A stretch of 64,000 nt of DNA from Lunularia cruciata. Its lineage: Eukaryota > Streptophyta > Marchantiopsida > Lunulariales > Lunulariaceae. A program made the translations under genes and the position numbers. The stretch lies in contig OX419762.1 of the NCBI GenBank assembly GCA_948567375.1, forward strand, positions 30,954,608 to 31,018,607. Reading direction: 5' to 3'. The first letter of the stretch is position 1. Each line of letters starts with the position of its first letter. Shown piece by piece: positions 23,335 to 36,600 of this stretch. The notes beneath the pieces were generated by a model. The model made no database searches, was not told the origin of the DNA, and saw only the letters and a program-made list of their open reading frames with translations.

Positions 23335-24560
23335 CCTAATTTTCTATCCTCGCTTGCTATATCTGCCAAGATCAACAAAGAACAGTTTAATCCACAAATA
23401 CTTCATAACAAGAACAAAACCGTTCCATGCTCTCTTAGTTCTACTGTAATCTACTCGCCTACTTCGATGAGACGTTGAAATTTCTGACCGGATGCAACCC
23501 TTCCCGGCAGATTCTTTTTTATTATCCTGTGAAGTCAGACGTACAATCGACAAGAGAACAATATGCATGCATCGTCCTCTCAAACAAACTTTCTGGAACG
23601 TCTAGCACGTCGTACAGTCAGCTCCAATGCAACGGGGTTACTTATTCAGTTTACATACTTAAATTCATGAAAAGAATCAGTCATTTCGGTGAAATAAATA
23701 TCAATGCATCTTGTCATGAGTAAGATTGCTCTACTTCGGCATCAGATTCACATTATTTTCACCATCAGAGACACTAAAGAAATTGCTCCCATACCGTACC
23801 GAATGGCCAAGCCGCTTGACACACAAACCGAAGTCGACGAGACTCTTATCTAATCGTCACACAAGAAACTGAAACAAAATGACAGACTAAAATGCGACGG
23901 CCTGTCGACCATGCATCAGCTCTGTGTACTGTCCAGTAGAAATCTCAGATAGCAACTTTAACCCTTCACGAAGATTAGTCATGTCTCTTCCCCTGAGAGG
24001 ACCCGATCCAGTCCAATGGATCAATTCTCAACCTCTAGAGCTCCAAATTCTATCCACTCCAGCCCGAGCTCACAGACTCAACAACATCTAAACTTCTGGG
24101 GGGATCTCGTAACTAGCCATCATCCAACTACACAATTATCAACTCACCTGTCTCTCTTTCTTCCGTCGTTTGCGACGCCTGGACGCCTCTGCCTGTCGAC
24201 CGAAACTAAATCGTTTCCCCTTGCTTTAGCTTCTGTCTCCTCTAATTCGCTTGCGTAGCCCTTCAGAATCCTTAAAAAACCAAATCCAACACCAAATCTC
24301 TAGAGCTGACTGCGTATATACTTCCAAAGAAAGATCTTCTGATGTTCGCTCATTCACCGGGCACAGTGATCGATCAGTAGCACTTACTTCCTGAACTTAT
24401 ACCATCACTGAACCCGCCTAGTCACCAACTCCAACGATCTCACCACGTGTACTGAAAGAAGTCTGGAGACGGCCTGTTGTGTGGCTTTTCAGCACTGCTG
24501 TCGTGACACGTTACAGAAAGGATTAACCGGGGTTAAGATTGAGTTTACTAGTCTGTTTGC
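23335..24560 (-). promoter_or_regulatory. Upstream region of the small coiled-coil gene
   Basis: Exon 1's ATG directly follows an AG (position ~23336), which could be an acceptor, so the 5' UTR may continue in an upstream exon. Frames at 23344-23723 and 24016-24258 show no family and are treated as leader or promoter sequence. No core promoter element was assigned. Confidence 0.3.
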
Positions 24561-26999
24561 TTTGGCATCACGTGTGATCGGAATGCCCTTGCCAGGAGGC
24601 CAGATTTGATTGGGTAGCAGCAGGGTTATATAAATTGGAGCCAAACCACGTGGGGTCTACACAGATCGCCACATCTATATTAGTGCCCCTCTTGCTTGTT
24701 ACCTGCCACCTCAAATACAATGAGGATTTTTGTTTTCCCAAGTTGTCCAATTACGGCTCGAGTATTGAGGATATCGGAATTACGGTTCGTTATTGAGGAT
24801 ATCTCGTATCATTTAGATCTATCGACACACTTGCCGAAACAAAAAATTTCTGACAGGAAGTTTCGATCTTGGAGAAGGTAGACACTATTTATGTCCAAAT
24901 TTATAGAACTGTTCGTTTTCTGCGGGTGTTACTGATAACTGACAAGGCCTACACTATCCCCTCTTACAAAAGTGTAATTAAAAGGAGAAACCTCCAATCG
25001 AATTAGTATTTGGATCGCTCTACACAACAAGTGCAGGAGAAATCATGCCATTGATCATCGATGTTTTCATCTCCCGAACTACCCAGTGATCCCTTGTGCC
25101 AAATTTTCTTACACTGCAGTACGTCCATCGCAAATTAGTACACAATGCTCTTGAAACTTGAGATGACTCTTGTAAACAAAGTGAGTACATCACTACACTC
25201 CGGGACTTCCTTCCTGACCCAGCTTTGACAAGCTTTATAATATTGGTTGTACAGATAGATGGGAGTTTCAGTCAGTCCATTCTTCCCGTTCATTCCTTAG
25301 ATCAATCCAATGTCATCAAATTTTCTAACGACTGAGATATGTTAGTAAGCCCGGTGAGTGTATGCTCGCTAAACATTCAGTCATGTTGTTTAGAATGTTG
25401 ATAGAATGATAGACTGAGACTCTGAACCTTGACGGCCATATGGAGGTATGAAGCGCTTGTAAATGGTGGAGAAGCCTACTTAGGTGGGTCCTTGGTCCTT
25501 GGGATACTTTTGAACTGCCGATGTGGACCCACTCCTATCACAACTGAATGCTTTTCGCAATAAAGACATTCCTCTCGAAAGAATTTAAACATATCCTCGC
25601 CAGCTGATTTCTCTCGTGAACAGAGTCAACAATATTTCTACGAGTCCGAGAAGGAGGAGAAAAATTGCTAGCCTATAACAATAAGTGAACCCGAGAATAT
25701 AAGGGCCCGAATGATTATTTTAAAGGAGAACTTGACGAAGCTACTAGAAAATGTGTCCCTTCATGACGTGAGGGTGTAAAAACGTTGTCAATTGTGAACG
25801 GACTTTTCGTTAATGAGATTCCTCCAAAGAGATATTCCCGGCGCCTTATATTAATTAATATATGGTCTTCTGGAATGCTGATACTACTGTAATAGGCAAA
25901 GTACTAAAGAATAAACTGTAACAGGCAACTAGTGGCCATAAATACTAAAATCCTTCTCGGATATCCACACGCAAGGTTGCGTTTATAACTTTATTATGGA
26001 ATATGGAATGTAGGAAAGATAGAATTGCAAATATGCATCTCACGAGGAAAAGATGGAAAACTTTATACGAGACATAGAAACTTATGTGACTGTGGAGAAC
26101 AAGAAGTGAAGTTTCAAGAATGAAATAAATGCCCAATCTGAAAAGAAAGCACTAAGTGAGGGTAATCAATGGATGACGTGTTAGTTAGATCCAAAGGTGT
26201 ATCTTATTTTCTATTGCTAATTGAAAATTTCTGATTACTTGTAGATTGAAAATTGATTGTGGTGTTGGTCTCACCACAAGGGGTGAATGTAACCAATAAA
26301 GGTTATTCTATAAGTAACTTGAAAGTAACCAATAAAGGTTATTCCAGGAACAGAAAACCTTGTAGTGGGACAGAAGGAATGCAATCTATAAAAGAAAGAA
26401 AAAGAACTCCAGGTGATGCCAAGCGGTTTCTAGTTCAAAACAAGTTGCAAATCTGTCCTTGTCATGGTCGGAAATCAACCTCCTTCCTATTCTTCGAAAA
26501 GGTGGAAACAAAAGTTTTCTCCTACCCCACTAGTCGATAGATATCGAGTAATGGATGATGCTAAGTTCCATCCAGAGAATGACATAGGGCTTGCCTCCGA
26601 TCTGATCAAATTCATGTCTCAAAAGTAGTCTACTAAGCTGCAGGTATGGTGCTCTTTCCACAGTAGATGATGTAAACTATACGTCGTCCTGGGTCTCGTC
26701 TCCGAAGTTTTCTGCTAAGATAAGAGCTAGAGTATGACGAGTCAAATCGTGAGTCAGTTGCATGGATGGTCAAAATTCAGAACAATTGTCCAATTCAATA
26801 GTGTCTGTTGAGAAGCAGCAGAAGTGACGCTTTCTTCACGAGACGATCGACGCTATTGTGACGAATCTGATTGAGCAGTCCCGATGTCCAATGGAGCTCA
26901 CGATGAATGAAAAAACTTTGTTCACGCATTAGCATACGTGAGAATCTATTTGATTGATTCTGAGGAGCAAGTCGGTGAGTGTGTTAGGACGCTTAACTT
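24561..26999. other. Intergenic; no gene recognised
   Basis: No frame longer than ~95 codons resembles a protein. The 20-bp phrase GTAACCAATAAAGGTTATTC occurs twice at about 26290 and 26326. Confidence 0.5.
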
Positions 27000-27900
27000 T
27001 GCAATTAAGTGTCTAGTAGCAGGACGGAAGTGAAGGCCAATGGTGCAACTCTCGTGGCTCGGAAACGCAGGGTTGCGGACAATAGTCGGTTCCCGCCGGT
27101 CCTGCCGGAAATTAACTATAAGACAATAACATTACCAGGAAACGCACGGCTGTCGGGGCACGATTTGAAATTCGCCGTATCCAGTTGAACTCGGAACTGC
27201 CCGGCAAATAGTGTAGCCCCTCCCGGCCGAGTTTTTGGGGATTCCGGCGTGTATAGACATTCGACGCCAAACAAATGGAATAGTTGGGTGCCCAAATAGG
27301 TATGCGTCCCGAAATTCGGAGATATCCGGTGCAGAATCTTCCCGATACGTAGTTGAGAACTACATCTACAGGCCAAAAATCCATATCATATGGAATGGGA
27401 TCCGTGCACCGGGTATAAATTTTACGTTTCGGGTCGTATAATAGAAAACCGGTTTGCGTTGTACCGATCGGCGTGAAGTTGCGAGAACCGGTAAGCGTTT
27501 GGAAACCACCGCTGACATACGGTAACGTAACGGCAGTAGTCCGAGCTGACCGGGTCCTTACGAGAGCTGCGTTTTGCAGCCATCGAGAATGTGCCCATGA
27601 ATGAAGAATGACAATAGGGGGTTTCAATTTGCATATTTCTGTAATTACTACGGAAATGAAGAATTTTCATAAAGCTTTTGGAGAAGTGAACACACACCCA
27701 CTAAAACTGAGGCCGTAAAAATGATTATTTAAATTTCCCAGAAATTGGAGAAGAGTAAATAATACAGGGACGCGACATCTTACAGAAATGGATACAATTC
27801 CGAAACTTTTTATGGGTCACCTCCGGACACACCCGTAAAGCAACTTACGGGATCGATCGCTCCGGAATCCGTAATCGCCCAATTGAAACTCATAACGAGC
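27000..27900. other. CpG-rich island with an unrecognised 171-codon minus-strand frame
   Basis: The stretch is unusually rich in CG and CCGG compared with the flanks. The minus frame 27627-27112 includes GGFQTLTGSRNFTPIGTTQ and LLYDPKRKIYTRCTDP. The second phrase recalls F-box-associated domains ('.YDP....W'), but nothing else supports that. No start context or splice sites stand out. It may be a gene relic or an undermethylated island. Confidence 0.25.
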
Positions 27901-29858
27901 AAAACTGGTTTTTGCGCTTTTCACAGCAGCTTCTTTTTCACCTCCGGATATCTGGTGTCAACTTGTCGCTTGTTTACCTATTTATTTTATAATAGAGTTG
28001 ACCATTTTTTACGCATTATTTGTACAAGTTTATAAAAGGCAACTAGCCCTTTAACCAACACTAAGCCCCATTGACAGATGTATTTAAATCACCACTGTGG
28101 ATGTGAAACGGACCGTGGAAATCTAGCAACTCGTAGAAAGTACCAGTATTTGGTATATCTTACTAGAAGCAACGGTATTCGTTACCAACCACATCCAAGT
28201 GAACAAGTCTATGAAATTCATGAGTTGTGGGGAGTCCACGGCTAGGAACAATATTAGAGAATTCAGGTGAAAGTTGAACACCAGTTAGAAACTTGCAGTT
28301 CTTTTATAAAGAACTGCAAACACTGACCAAACAAATAGCCGGGTGGGACAATCTTGAGCATCGACATTTCCCATCTCCACTTCATGCACTGCCTGTTTCA
28401 GTTCAGAATTTCCTCATTTCCTACTGAACCTGGATCATCCTTCTGTTCCCAAATGGAAGTGGAGCGCTCGCAGTTCTATATACCATCGATTAGTTCCGAA
28501 CACTCTAATTCCATTTCAATCGCGTTCTAGGAACCAAGGAATCACTAGGGTAGGATACTTTGGTTGTTATACGAAATGGCGCTTGTTGAGAAATAGGTGC
28601 ATAATTCAATAATCGATTCAGATCCAACTCACATGCGGTTCATGCATACTAGTGGTGATTTGGCACCAAAAATAATCCCACAAGTGTCAAGAGTGAGCTG
28701 TTAGTCCCATATTTGCATGAGCTGAGACAATAGTGATCTCATGGGTAAGGTGTTGGACACTTGCCTCAATATTTGCCTACTGTCAAGGTCATCTCCGTCT
28801 AAAAGATTAACTCTTGTCAAGACTCTAACAAGACTTAATTTTAGGAAAATTGAATCAAGTCCCTTTTGCATGTCGAACGGTACGTAACCAATTCGTATTT
28901 TACAGATAGGTTTGATGTTTACACTAACATATTGTAAGGGTCTTTGCCCTCTGGTATTTTTTTTTGTTTATCATTAGTGTCAAGTTAACCCCGCAATAAA
29001 AAAAAAGTGCTTATTTGTCTAAATTATAGATTATATTAGACAGAAAATATTTTCTGATGCTAAAAAATAGTTGAAAATTAGAACTTTACAGTTTTAGGAA
29101 ATTCTAGTCACGTTGCCAATCTAAATAAACTATATTAAAAAGTAGTTTTGCGAGCTATTTGTATTATATGCAGGATAACAAAGATAAAATGTACCAGTAC
29201 AGAATATTATATTAATGTACACCAATTCGAAGACACTCCATATCATCCGAAAAATTTATTACTCTTGATTAAATCCTCTAAATTTAGATTAGAGAATATT
29301 CATTAAGAAGAGAATAGTGGGTAGAGGCCCTACATTCATGCACGAATAGTCCCAAACCACCGTAGTCAAAAGTAGATTCTTATTTCAACGAATGAAGACA
29401 AGAAAGATTATCCCCAGGCCCATGTTTCTGAATCTTTGATTCTCAATATTATAGCTCTACTGTGTAACAATTCTGATGCAAAGAAGCAAAAGGATAAGTA
29501 AGAATATATGGCTAACAAGATTTCACCGAAGGGTTAGGATTCATATGGTTACGAAAGGAGTCACCATCCAAAGGACTTTTTCGAACACCTACCTCGTACC
29601 CCACTTTTGCAAGAAGACAGAGAGACTGAGACCATCAACTTTAGTGGAGGTTCAGATTCCTTAAATCATGAGATTTTGGATTTGAGGCCTGGGGGCATAG
29701 AACCATAAATTCTCACATAACGACCGATAGATGCCTTCACAAAATATAAGGAACCGTAGTACAACTGTTTAAATGCCTATCGGAGTTGTCAAGAAAATGG
29801 TGTAGGACATGACAGTGGAAGCCAGTCTTTACATAGACTCGCTTTAAGTTAAATCATT
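27901..29858. other. Intergenic; no gene recognised
   Basis: AT-rich, especially 28900-29300. Only chance frames were seen, up to the left end of the Harbinger element at 29859. Confidence 0.5.
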
Positions 29859-29859
29859 A

Positions 29860-29876
29860 GGGGGTTTCAGAAATAG
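29860..29876 (+). repeat. Harbinger left terminal inverted repeat
   Basis: GGGGGTTTCAGAAATAG, identical to the inverted right end. Similarity fades after ~18 bp. Confidence 0.85.
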
Positions 29877-30356
29877 GTTTGACGGGTGTCTACGTGATAA
29901 ATAACAAACTTCGTAATAATTTTTAGTGAACTCTGTAACGATACGAGATTGAAATAACTGAACGCTAGATAAGTTCAGTTAAGGGATATATTTAGCAAAT
30001 TGCATTCATTTATAAAAGTCAAATCATATGTTACGGATGTTTTGGAATGCCGTAACTAAATAAATGATTGTCAGAAAGAGTGACGTGTTTCCTCAAGAGG
30101 GTGGCCACGTATCATTTACTCACGTATTGATGATCTGGTTTCCGTATTCAAGATCCAAAATGGACCCGCCCAACAATTCAAATTTGTAAACTCAAATTCA
30201 CCACCCTCTGGAGCAAATGTGCGAGTTGTCAGGCAAGCAACGGCGGTTTTGTAGTTTCACATTGGTGTGGGAAATGATCAGCGCCGCCGTGCGGCAACCA
30301 AGAAATTGATTAGAGTGCGACAATTCTCACACTAGGAGTGCAACAAAATTTTTGCA

Positions 30357-31627
30357 ATGGGAGATCAAGTACCTTTGTTTAGTGTAGGAGACTCCCTTAT
30401 CGACGCTCATCCGGGACCTATAGAGTCATCTTTGGATTTGCAACCTCAACAACCATTAGGGAAATTTGGAGACTTGTTGAGGATGGCTTCTTCTGTGCCT
30501 AGCAAAACCAAGGAGGATGAACGATTGGCATGGCAATACACCATTACAGCCAAATATTGGATTATTTGGAGGACCCCAAGCATTTTGCACAAATTCATGG
30601 TGGGAATTGCAAAAAGCTCATTCAGAAATCGACCACATTTAGTTTAATGGCAACCTTTTTGATTAGAGAGTGTATCGGATTTCCTACTTCTATGACAGGT
30701 GATATACTTTACAAGAAATGGTTGCAGTACATGAAACAATACAAAGAAACTTGGGAGCTTAAGAACAAGGCTACAGGAGAAGGTCTCACCGAGAAGGAAT
30801 ATGGAAAAGGGTGGAGAACTATAGAAGATAAATTGAATGGAATGTGCCCGCATTTTGCAAGAACGGAAGCCATGTTTGGGACTAGAGCAAACATAAGTCC
30901 ACCGCCAATGGTAAGTTTAGGAGATTGTAATCCTAATTCAAGCGAGATTTGCGAGGCTGGCCAGGAGGAGGTCCATGAAGGTGCACAAGAGTGCTCCCAA
31001 TTCTCATCTCCTCCAGAGGTGGTGCTCCCTAACTCGGGCCCTGAGTTGGTCGCAAACACCCAAGGGGTGGAAAGTTTAGCAAGTGGCATGGAGAATGGAA
31101 TCCTATCACCAGAGGATGAGTCTCCATTTGTTCCACCGACCGAGGACTCACCTTTCATTACACCACCACCGCCTTTAATTTCTACAAGAGATGGATCCGA
31201 TTGTGCAAACCAAGAAGGGGAACGTGATCCAAAGAGGAGGAAAGGTGGAATATCTGCAAGTAAGGTACCCAAGTTGTCACCTAGTATGTCATTGTCTCAT
31301 GATTTAGCAAAAATTACCATGTTAAAGGCAAATAATATGGAATCCAGAGAGAGGTTACAACTAGCTGAACTAGAAGCAACCAACATGAGGAAGAGAGAGA
31401 AAAAAATGATGAGAATGGAAGCAGAGCGTGTTAGATTAGAGACAGAGAAGATGAAAATTGAAATTGAGAAAAAATTGAGCACAAATAAACGGAAAGCTAG
31501 GGCAGACAAACACAAATTTAAGGAGAAGAGTTTAGAATCAAAGTGCACTCATGAAATCAAAATGAGTCTCATACAAGCAGGGAAAACTCTTGAGGAAATA
31601 AGTAACTATTTTAAAGTGCTCACTTAG
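30357..31627 (+). pseudogene. Harbinger ORF1: SANT/trihelix-like DNA-binding protein
   Basis: Harbinger ORF1 proteins bind the element ends and bring the transposase to the nucleus. Here a start at 30357 (MGDQVPLFSVGDSLI) runs in one frame to about 30550, then coding continues in another frame from 30530 to 31627, so there is a one-base-type frameshift. The SANT-like part includes FLIRECIGFPTSMTGD, LQYMKQYKETWELKNK and KGWRTIEDKLNGMCPHF, then FGTRANISPPPM, which fits family forms with '..R.NI.PP'. An acidic and proline-rich linker follows. The C-terminus is a charged coiled coil ending MSLIQAGKTLEEISNYFKVLT minus its last residue, also typical of these proteins. Apart from the frameshift it is open. 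Confidence 0.75.
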
Positions 31628-31749
31628 GTTCAACATCCATCATACTCTACTGATAGTGAATAGTATACCACCATGTAACCTTTATTATGATTATAATAAA
31701 GATGAGTTATGGAAACTTGATAAATGCTTCTAGTATCCGGCTGATGCAG

Positions 31750-32230
31750 CTTGTTACCACTTAGTTCCTCACAAGTTTTTGTTTTTGATGTTGTCGTTAC
31801 CACTCCGTTCCTGTCATGTCTTTCTTGCACAATAAGCCCAAGATGCCGCAAGTTGACGCTCATAGCCGCCCAAAAGTCTTTCCTACCGCTTGTCGCCGCT
31901 CAATGCAATGCAACACAAAAAAAAAAAGGCAAGCAAGTTGTCATCGGTGCTCATGGGTGCTCGTAGGCGCTCGTAGAAGCTAATGAGCACTAGTAGGCAC
32001 TCGTGGTCTCTAGGTATGTGCTTGTGGCCTCTAGGTAGGCGCTAGTTGATGCTCATGGCCACTAGGTGGCCCTCGATGACGTTGGGAAAAACTCATGAAG
32101 TTGATAGACGCTCGTCGGCGCTCAGCAGATATGGATTCATGGCTCGTCGGCGCTCAGCAGATATGGATTCATGGCTCGTAGTTGCTCGGAGGCGCTCGTT
32201 GGCATGCATAGACGCTGAAGGCCGCTTGTG
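31750..32230. repeat. Degenerate GC-rich repeats, GGCGCTCGTAG-type
   Basis: Many loose copies of 'GTAGGCGCTCGT' and 'GCTCATGG' fill 31930-32220, and a 42-bp direct repeat begins GCTCGTCGGCGCTCAGCAG (near 32110 and 32152). The complementary word AGCGCCTAC recurs at 36360-36430, so the words are inverted at the two sides of the inner gene. They may be subterminal repeats of an inner element. Confidence 0.5.
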
Positions 32231-32453
32231 ATGTGTTTAGGGTTGAGTGTTTAGAGGGAAATGGCGCCCATATTTGTAAGCTGATGACTTGTTGGATACA
32301 AAAGGCACAATTGAGTATATAGCACATGAAAATACAAGAGTTAGACCACAATATGAGAGTTCACAAGTGTAAACTAAAACATAAATGTATACATGGGGAG
32401 AAATGAACATAATATGTATATAAATGGGGAGCCAATAGAACCTAAAATTATGA

Positions 32454-33935
32454 CTATGGAGGTTGAGGAGGTGAAGAAGAAGAGGGAGATGCACTATGGT
32501 GTCTAAGTGCTACTATTGCATCCTCAAGTCTACAACGGTATACATGATGTTGAATCCTAAATGGACTCAATGACCACCATAGGGGCCACTCACTCTCATC
32601 CAAGTCTCGATGCCTGATACCACTAGCAAGAAGAGGATATGGGTCACAACTATAAGAACTCAATCTACTTGATGTCCACTGCTCTTCTGCCCAACTAATA
32701 GTAGGCCTATCGTCATGGACAAATCTGTCTAAAGCACTCATCAAAGGGTCAAATGACCAAGTGTATGATGCTCTATGTACCCTATAAGGACGGAAGTGGG
32801 TAGGGTGGATAGCACCATGTAGATGGTTCCTATAATAAGAGAGTGCATAACTATCTATGATCAAAAGATCACAAAGAGGTAAACCTAATGAAGTCAGATG
32901 CTCATATGATCTAACTCTAAGTCCTCTGAGCTCCGAATCTTGCTATATATCTCTAGAGCAAAAACATGCCATGAGGCGAGACCCGGTGTGAACTCCCTCT
33001 GGGAGTTCAGACCACTGCCACATGCTCCGTAGCAACCACTCCACTCCATCCGGAATAAGATCTATCCACAAGATAACCTCAAAGCGTAGCAAACAAAATT
33101 GGATGAAATGGCAAACACTAGGACAGGCTACCCATCCTACAGGCTCGGACTGTGTGTGAGGGAACCAACCATGCGTATTCATCCCGCTCTCCCATGCACA
33201 GAAACCAATAGCACCAAGAATCCATAATGAATACATACAAGTAACATCCACAATAATAATCTTCTTCCGTAGGAAACTGGGGAAGAGGATACGAGGAATA
33301 TACTCTCCTGATAGACAAATCCTCTCTCTAAACTCAATTTGAGTGCCCTAAGTCTCCGCACTATGAGGTAACACATGGGTGGCATTAGTCTGGGTCTGCA
33401 TCTCATGACGAGTATGGGTCTTGCGAGCAATAGTACATAGTCTGGGTCCAAGATAAGCCACACGAGCCCTCAAATGAGCTAGACTAATCTCACTCTCCTC
33501 TACATGAGCTCTCATTTGAGCTAGACTACTCTTGCTCTCCTCTACTTGAACATGTGCACTCTTACACCTCTCTATAACATATGCTAACTCTTGTGCTTGA
33601 CTATGTAATTGGAGCTTGTAACCCTCTGCCATGGCAGCGGCACCTAGTATGCCCATGTCCAAGTCACCTAATGTATGCTCTCTCTCAATCTTAGAAGTAA
33701 GCAAGGTCAGATGCCTCTCCTCCTTTGCAACAAGTAAATCCTCTCGCTCACAAAGGAGTCTCTCTCGCTCTAGCACTAATCTTTCTCTCTCCTCTACACT
33801 CTCCAATCTACTCTCATGCTCAAGCACTAATCTCTCTCTCTCTCCTCTACACTCTCTAGTCTACTCTCACGCTCAAGGAGATTTCTCTTTCTACACTCAA
33901 CCACTCAAACACAATCATCTAAAATGCGAGTGATG
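32454..33935 (-). pseudogene. Coiled-coil protein plus unrecognised C-terminal domain (one frame, two stops)
   Basis: One minus-strand frame runs from about 33935 to 32454, interrupted only by TAG codons at about 33348 and 32943. The first part is a long coiled coil with a duplicated block (RLESVEERERLVLE twice), then REDLLVAKEERHLTLL and KSSLAQMRAHVEESE with a second near-repeat. The second part is hydrophobic and Trp/Cys-rich: CMYSLWILGAIGFCAWESG, IPDGVEWLLRSMWQWSELP, then WAEEQWTSSRLSSYSCDPYP. I do not recognise it. Its position after the Transposase_32-like gene on the same strand suggests one transcription unit or one former polyprotein. Confidence 0.4.
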
Positions 33936-34320
33936 TCAATTGAACAAGAAGGAGGTGAAGGTACTCTGAAATGCATGGGGTCACCAACTCCCTCCACAGA
34001 TGGAGGAAGTGGTGAAGGGGAAGAAGAGTGAAAAGGAGCTATCTCAACAAAGGGTAAGGGCTGTGTCTCAACACGAATCTGTTGAACACCTGTTCACAAG
34101 TGGTACATTTAGTTATCAATCAAGTAAAAATTCATATTTGAATATACAAATATACAAGTTCACAAGTTCATTAATTCAAGCTTCTTAAATGAACTCATTT
34201 ATTAAATCCGGTAATGGTACATACAAAAGAACTTTGTATGTTTTCCAACACACAATATATGAATAAATATATAAATATAAATATAAATATAAATGACAAA
34301 ACTCAAACCTAATCAATCAA

Positions 34321-35882
34321 TCACTCACCATCCTCATCCTCATCCTCCCTATCATCAATAATCTCGTCCTCATCCGAGCTATCTGCATCCTCATGATCAT
34401 CACCATGCTCTCCCTTGTGTATAATCTCCTCCTCTCCATCACTCAGGTACATCACGTCCTCCTCTAGAATGAAACCTCTCTCCACAAAGAGATGCGTGAG
34501 TATCTGTCCAAGGAAGGTGACTCTGAACCTACGCCCCTTAGGACTCCTCACTTGGCTTTGCAAACTCCCCACCTCCGCAATAATAGCTCTAAAAGCTAAC
34601 TCTCCCCAATCATAATCCTCCACACCAAATCTCCTCAACTTGGTCTTGGTGTTGAGTACCAAATGCCCATGTACAATCTTGGGCCTAATAGTGGGTGCAA
34701 CTAGTGCATCCATCAATTGGAAGAAAGCTCTGAATGCAAGATATACACATTGCCTTGCAAGATATCTTTTTGCAATCCTATCCATTTGTGGAAACCAGTC
34801 TGAGACAGCTGTGTAAGGAACTGTCCTCCGTCTTGGTGTTCTCTCCATAGGCATGACAAGTGCATCTCTAACTATATCTGCAGTCAATTGAAACTGCCTA
34901 CCTCTTACCAAACCTATGCAAGAGACCTTGTCCCATGAACTCACAAACTCTGTACATGGAATGACCTACACAACCCACCAAAAATTTCAGCTCAAACTTC
35001 GGTCCCAAGGACTCAAGCTCAGTGGGTGCCGCTCAAAGGTGCTTGCGCACAGTTTTAACACACTAAAGAGTCGCGGGGTGCCGCTGGGAGCCACAATCGG
35101 GAGACGTGTGATGACGCACGGGGGGGGGGGGGGGGGGGGGGGGGGCTCTTGACCATCGGTGGCGCCTGCAGGGCACCGAGAGCCACACAAGGATGCTTAT
35201 GGACGCTGCCTGTAGGCGCAGCTGCGCTGGATGGCACTGCGGGACAGTGAGGGGTTAAGCTAGGAACCGCCCGGAGGCACTAGGTGCCACGTGGGGTCAA
35301 GGGAAGATGATCGCGTGAGGGGTTAAGGGGCTGGGGATGCCGCTGGAAGACGCTCGTCAACGCACGACAATGCTGGTAGGTGCTGCAGGATAGGGAGAGC
35401 CGCGAGTATGTCTGCATAGCCCCGTGGAAGCACTGGGTGCCCAAGGGGGGGGGGTGCACGGGGAAGGTGCTTGCACGCAGGGGTTTAGGGTTTGAGATGG
35501 CGTTGGATGGCGCTGGACTACACTGGGTGGCACTGCGGGACAGGCTGGGAGGCACTGGGAGTCACTGATAATTTGAAAGTAATTTCTAGAAATAAAAAGA
35601 ACATATCAAGATGGAATGAAAAGAAAAGAATGAGGAATGTTTGAAAAGTACCTCTGGCCATGGATAGTGAAGTCCAAGAGTTATTTTCAGCCCCATTACA
35701 TCTAGATTGATCTCACGAATTCCCAAAACAACAGTTTGAACTTGATGTTTGTCTAGCCAGCACCACTTGATGAAATTGGTTGGATGTTGAATGGTATGGA
35801 ATGCTATGAGCCAATCTCCTTCCTGAGTATTTCTCATGTTGGGCCCGTCAACTATCTTTTTGTATCCCCAGATTTCTGCCAT
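34321..35882 (-). CDS. Two-exon gene inside the Harbinger element, Transposase_32/plant-mobile-like
   Basis: Exons on the minus strand: 35882-35652 (77 codons, MAEIWGYKKIVDGPN to LHYPWPE) with a GTACTT donor, and 34965-34321 after a TTGTGTAG acceptor. The junction is phase 0, and the joined 291-aa frame is open. Residues ~85-240 read SSWDKVSCIGLVRGRQFQL, then DWFPQMDRIAKRYLARQCVY, then EDYDWGELAFRAIIAEVGS and FLGQILTHLFVERGF. The layout (V.W....F..I ... FP..LT.L....G) recalls plant 'putative plant transposon protein' regions (Transposase_32). This is resemblance only. A strongly acidic tail (EDADSSDEDEIIDD) ends it. The intron holds GC-rich repeats and a 26-G run. The intact frame contrasts with the broken transposase around it. 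Confidence 0.5.
35120..35145 (+). repeat. Homopolymer run of 26 G
   Basis: An uninterrupted G26 tract within the intron; a shorter G run lies near 35446. The length may be inexact in the assembly. Confidence 0.85.
35150..35575. repeat. GC-rich degenerate repeats in the intron
   Basis: Loose repeats of 'GGCACTGGG', 'GCCGCTGG' and 'GGTGCC' give false frames on both strands. No coding content. Confidence 0.5.
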
Positions 35883-36339
35883 GGTTGAAAATGAATGAGC
35901 TCTGTCTCTTGAATGCTCTCTTTTCTCTCTTCTCAATCACTCCTTGTTGCTTCTTGAGTTGTGCTTCAGCCAGCCAGTTTGCCTCTTTCCTTCCCCAATC
36001 TCAAAATGTCTCACCCACCCACCCTCTGCCTCCCAAAATGACCCTCCCACACACCCTTTGCCTTGCAAAATGACCCTCGAAATTGCTCTTTCTCCTTCAA
36101 ACTACTCACTCGTGAAATTCTGCTTCCAACACCCCACACACTCAAGAATAAGGCTTTCTAAGACATCCACACCCACTCAAATGACTGAAATGGAAAAGAA
36201 CAAAGGTTTATATAACCCAGGCTGTCGGAAAAAAATTCAATCCCGAACATCCTAAAATGTACACTTTGGAGGCAAAATTGCATTTTTTCAACCAAAGAAC
36301 CCAAATCCTGAGCGGCAACATGCGACACTCCACGTCGCC

Positions 36340-36600
36340 AACCGGCGCAGCCAAGCATCGCATAATTCACGCAGCACCTACCGGTGCCTACCAGCACCTA
36401 CTAGCGCCTACCAGCGCCTATGAGTGCATGTAATATGTGTGCATATTCTGGTGTGCTCCCAGCGTCTGCCCGTCTACAAGCGCCACTTGATGACTTTTCT
36501 AAGTTTGTGAGTGGCACCCAACGTCTACAAGCGTCATTCTGATGTTGCATACATCTCCCAGTGTATGCAACATCGGCTCATTTTTCTCCAAGTGCACGTA
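36340..36600. repeat. Right-hand GC-rich repeats, AGCGCCTAC-type
   Basis: Copies of 'CCTACCAGCGCCTA' and 'GTCTACAAGCG' lie here, in inverted sense to the GTAGGCGCT words at 31930-32220. Confidence 0.5.

Noticed and set aside
34987-35568. Frames rich in Pro or Gly on both strands
   Set aside because: Products of the G26 run and GC-rich repeats inside an intron.
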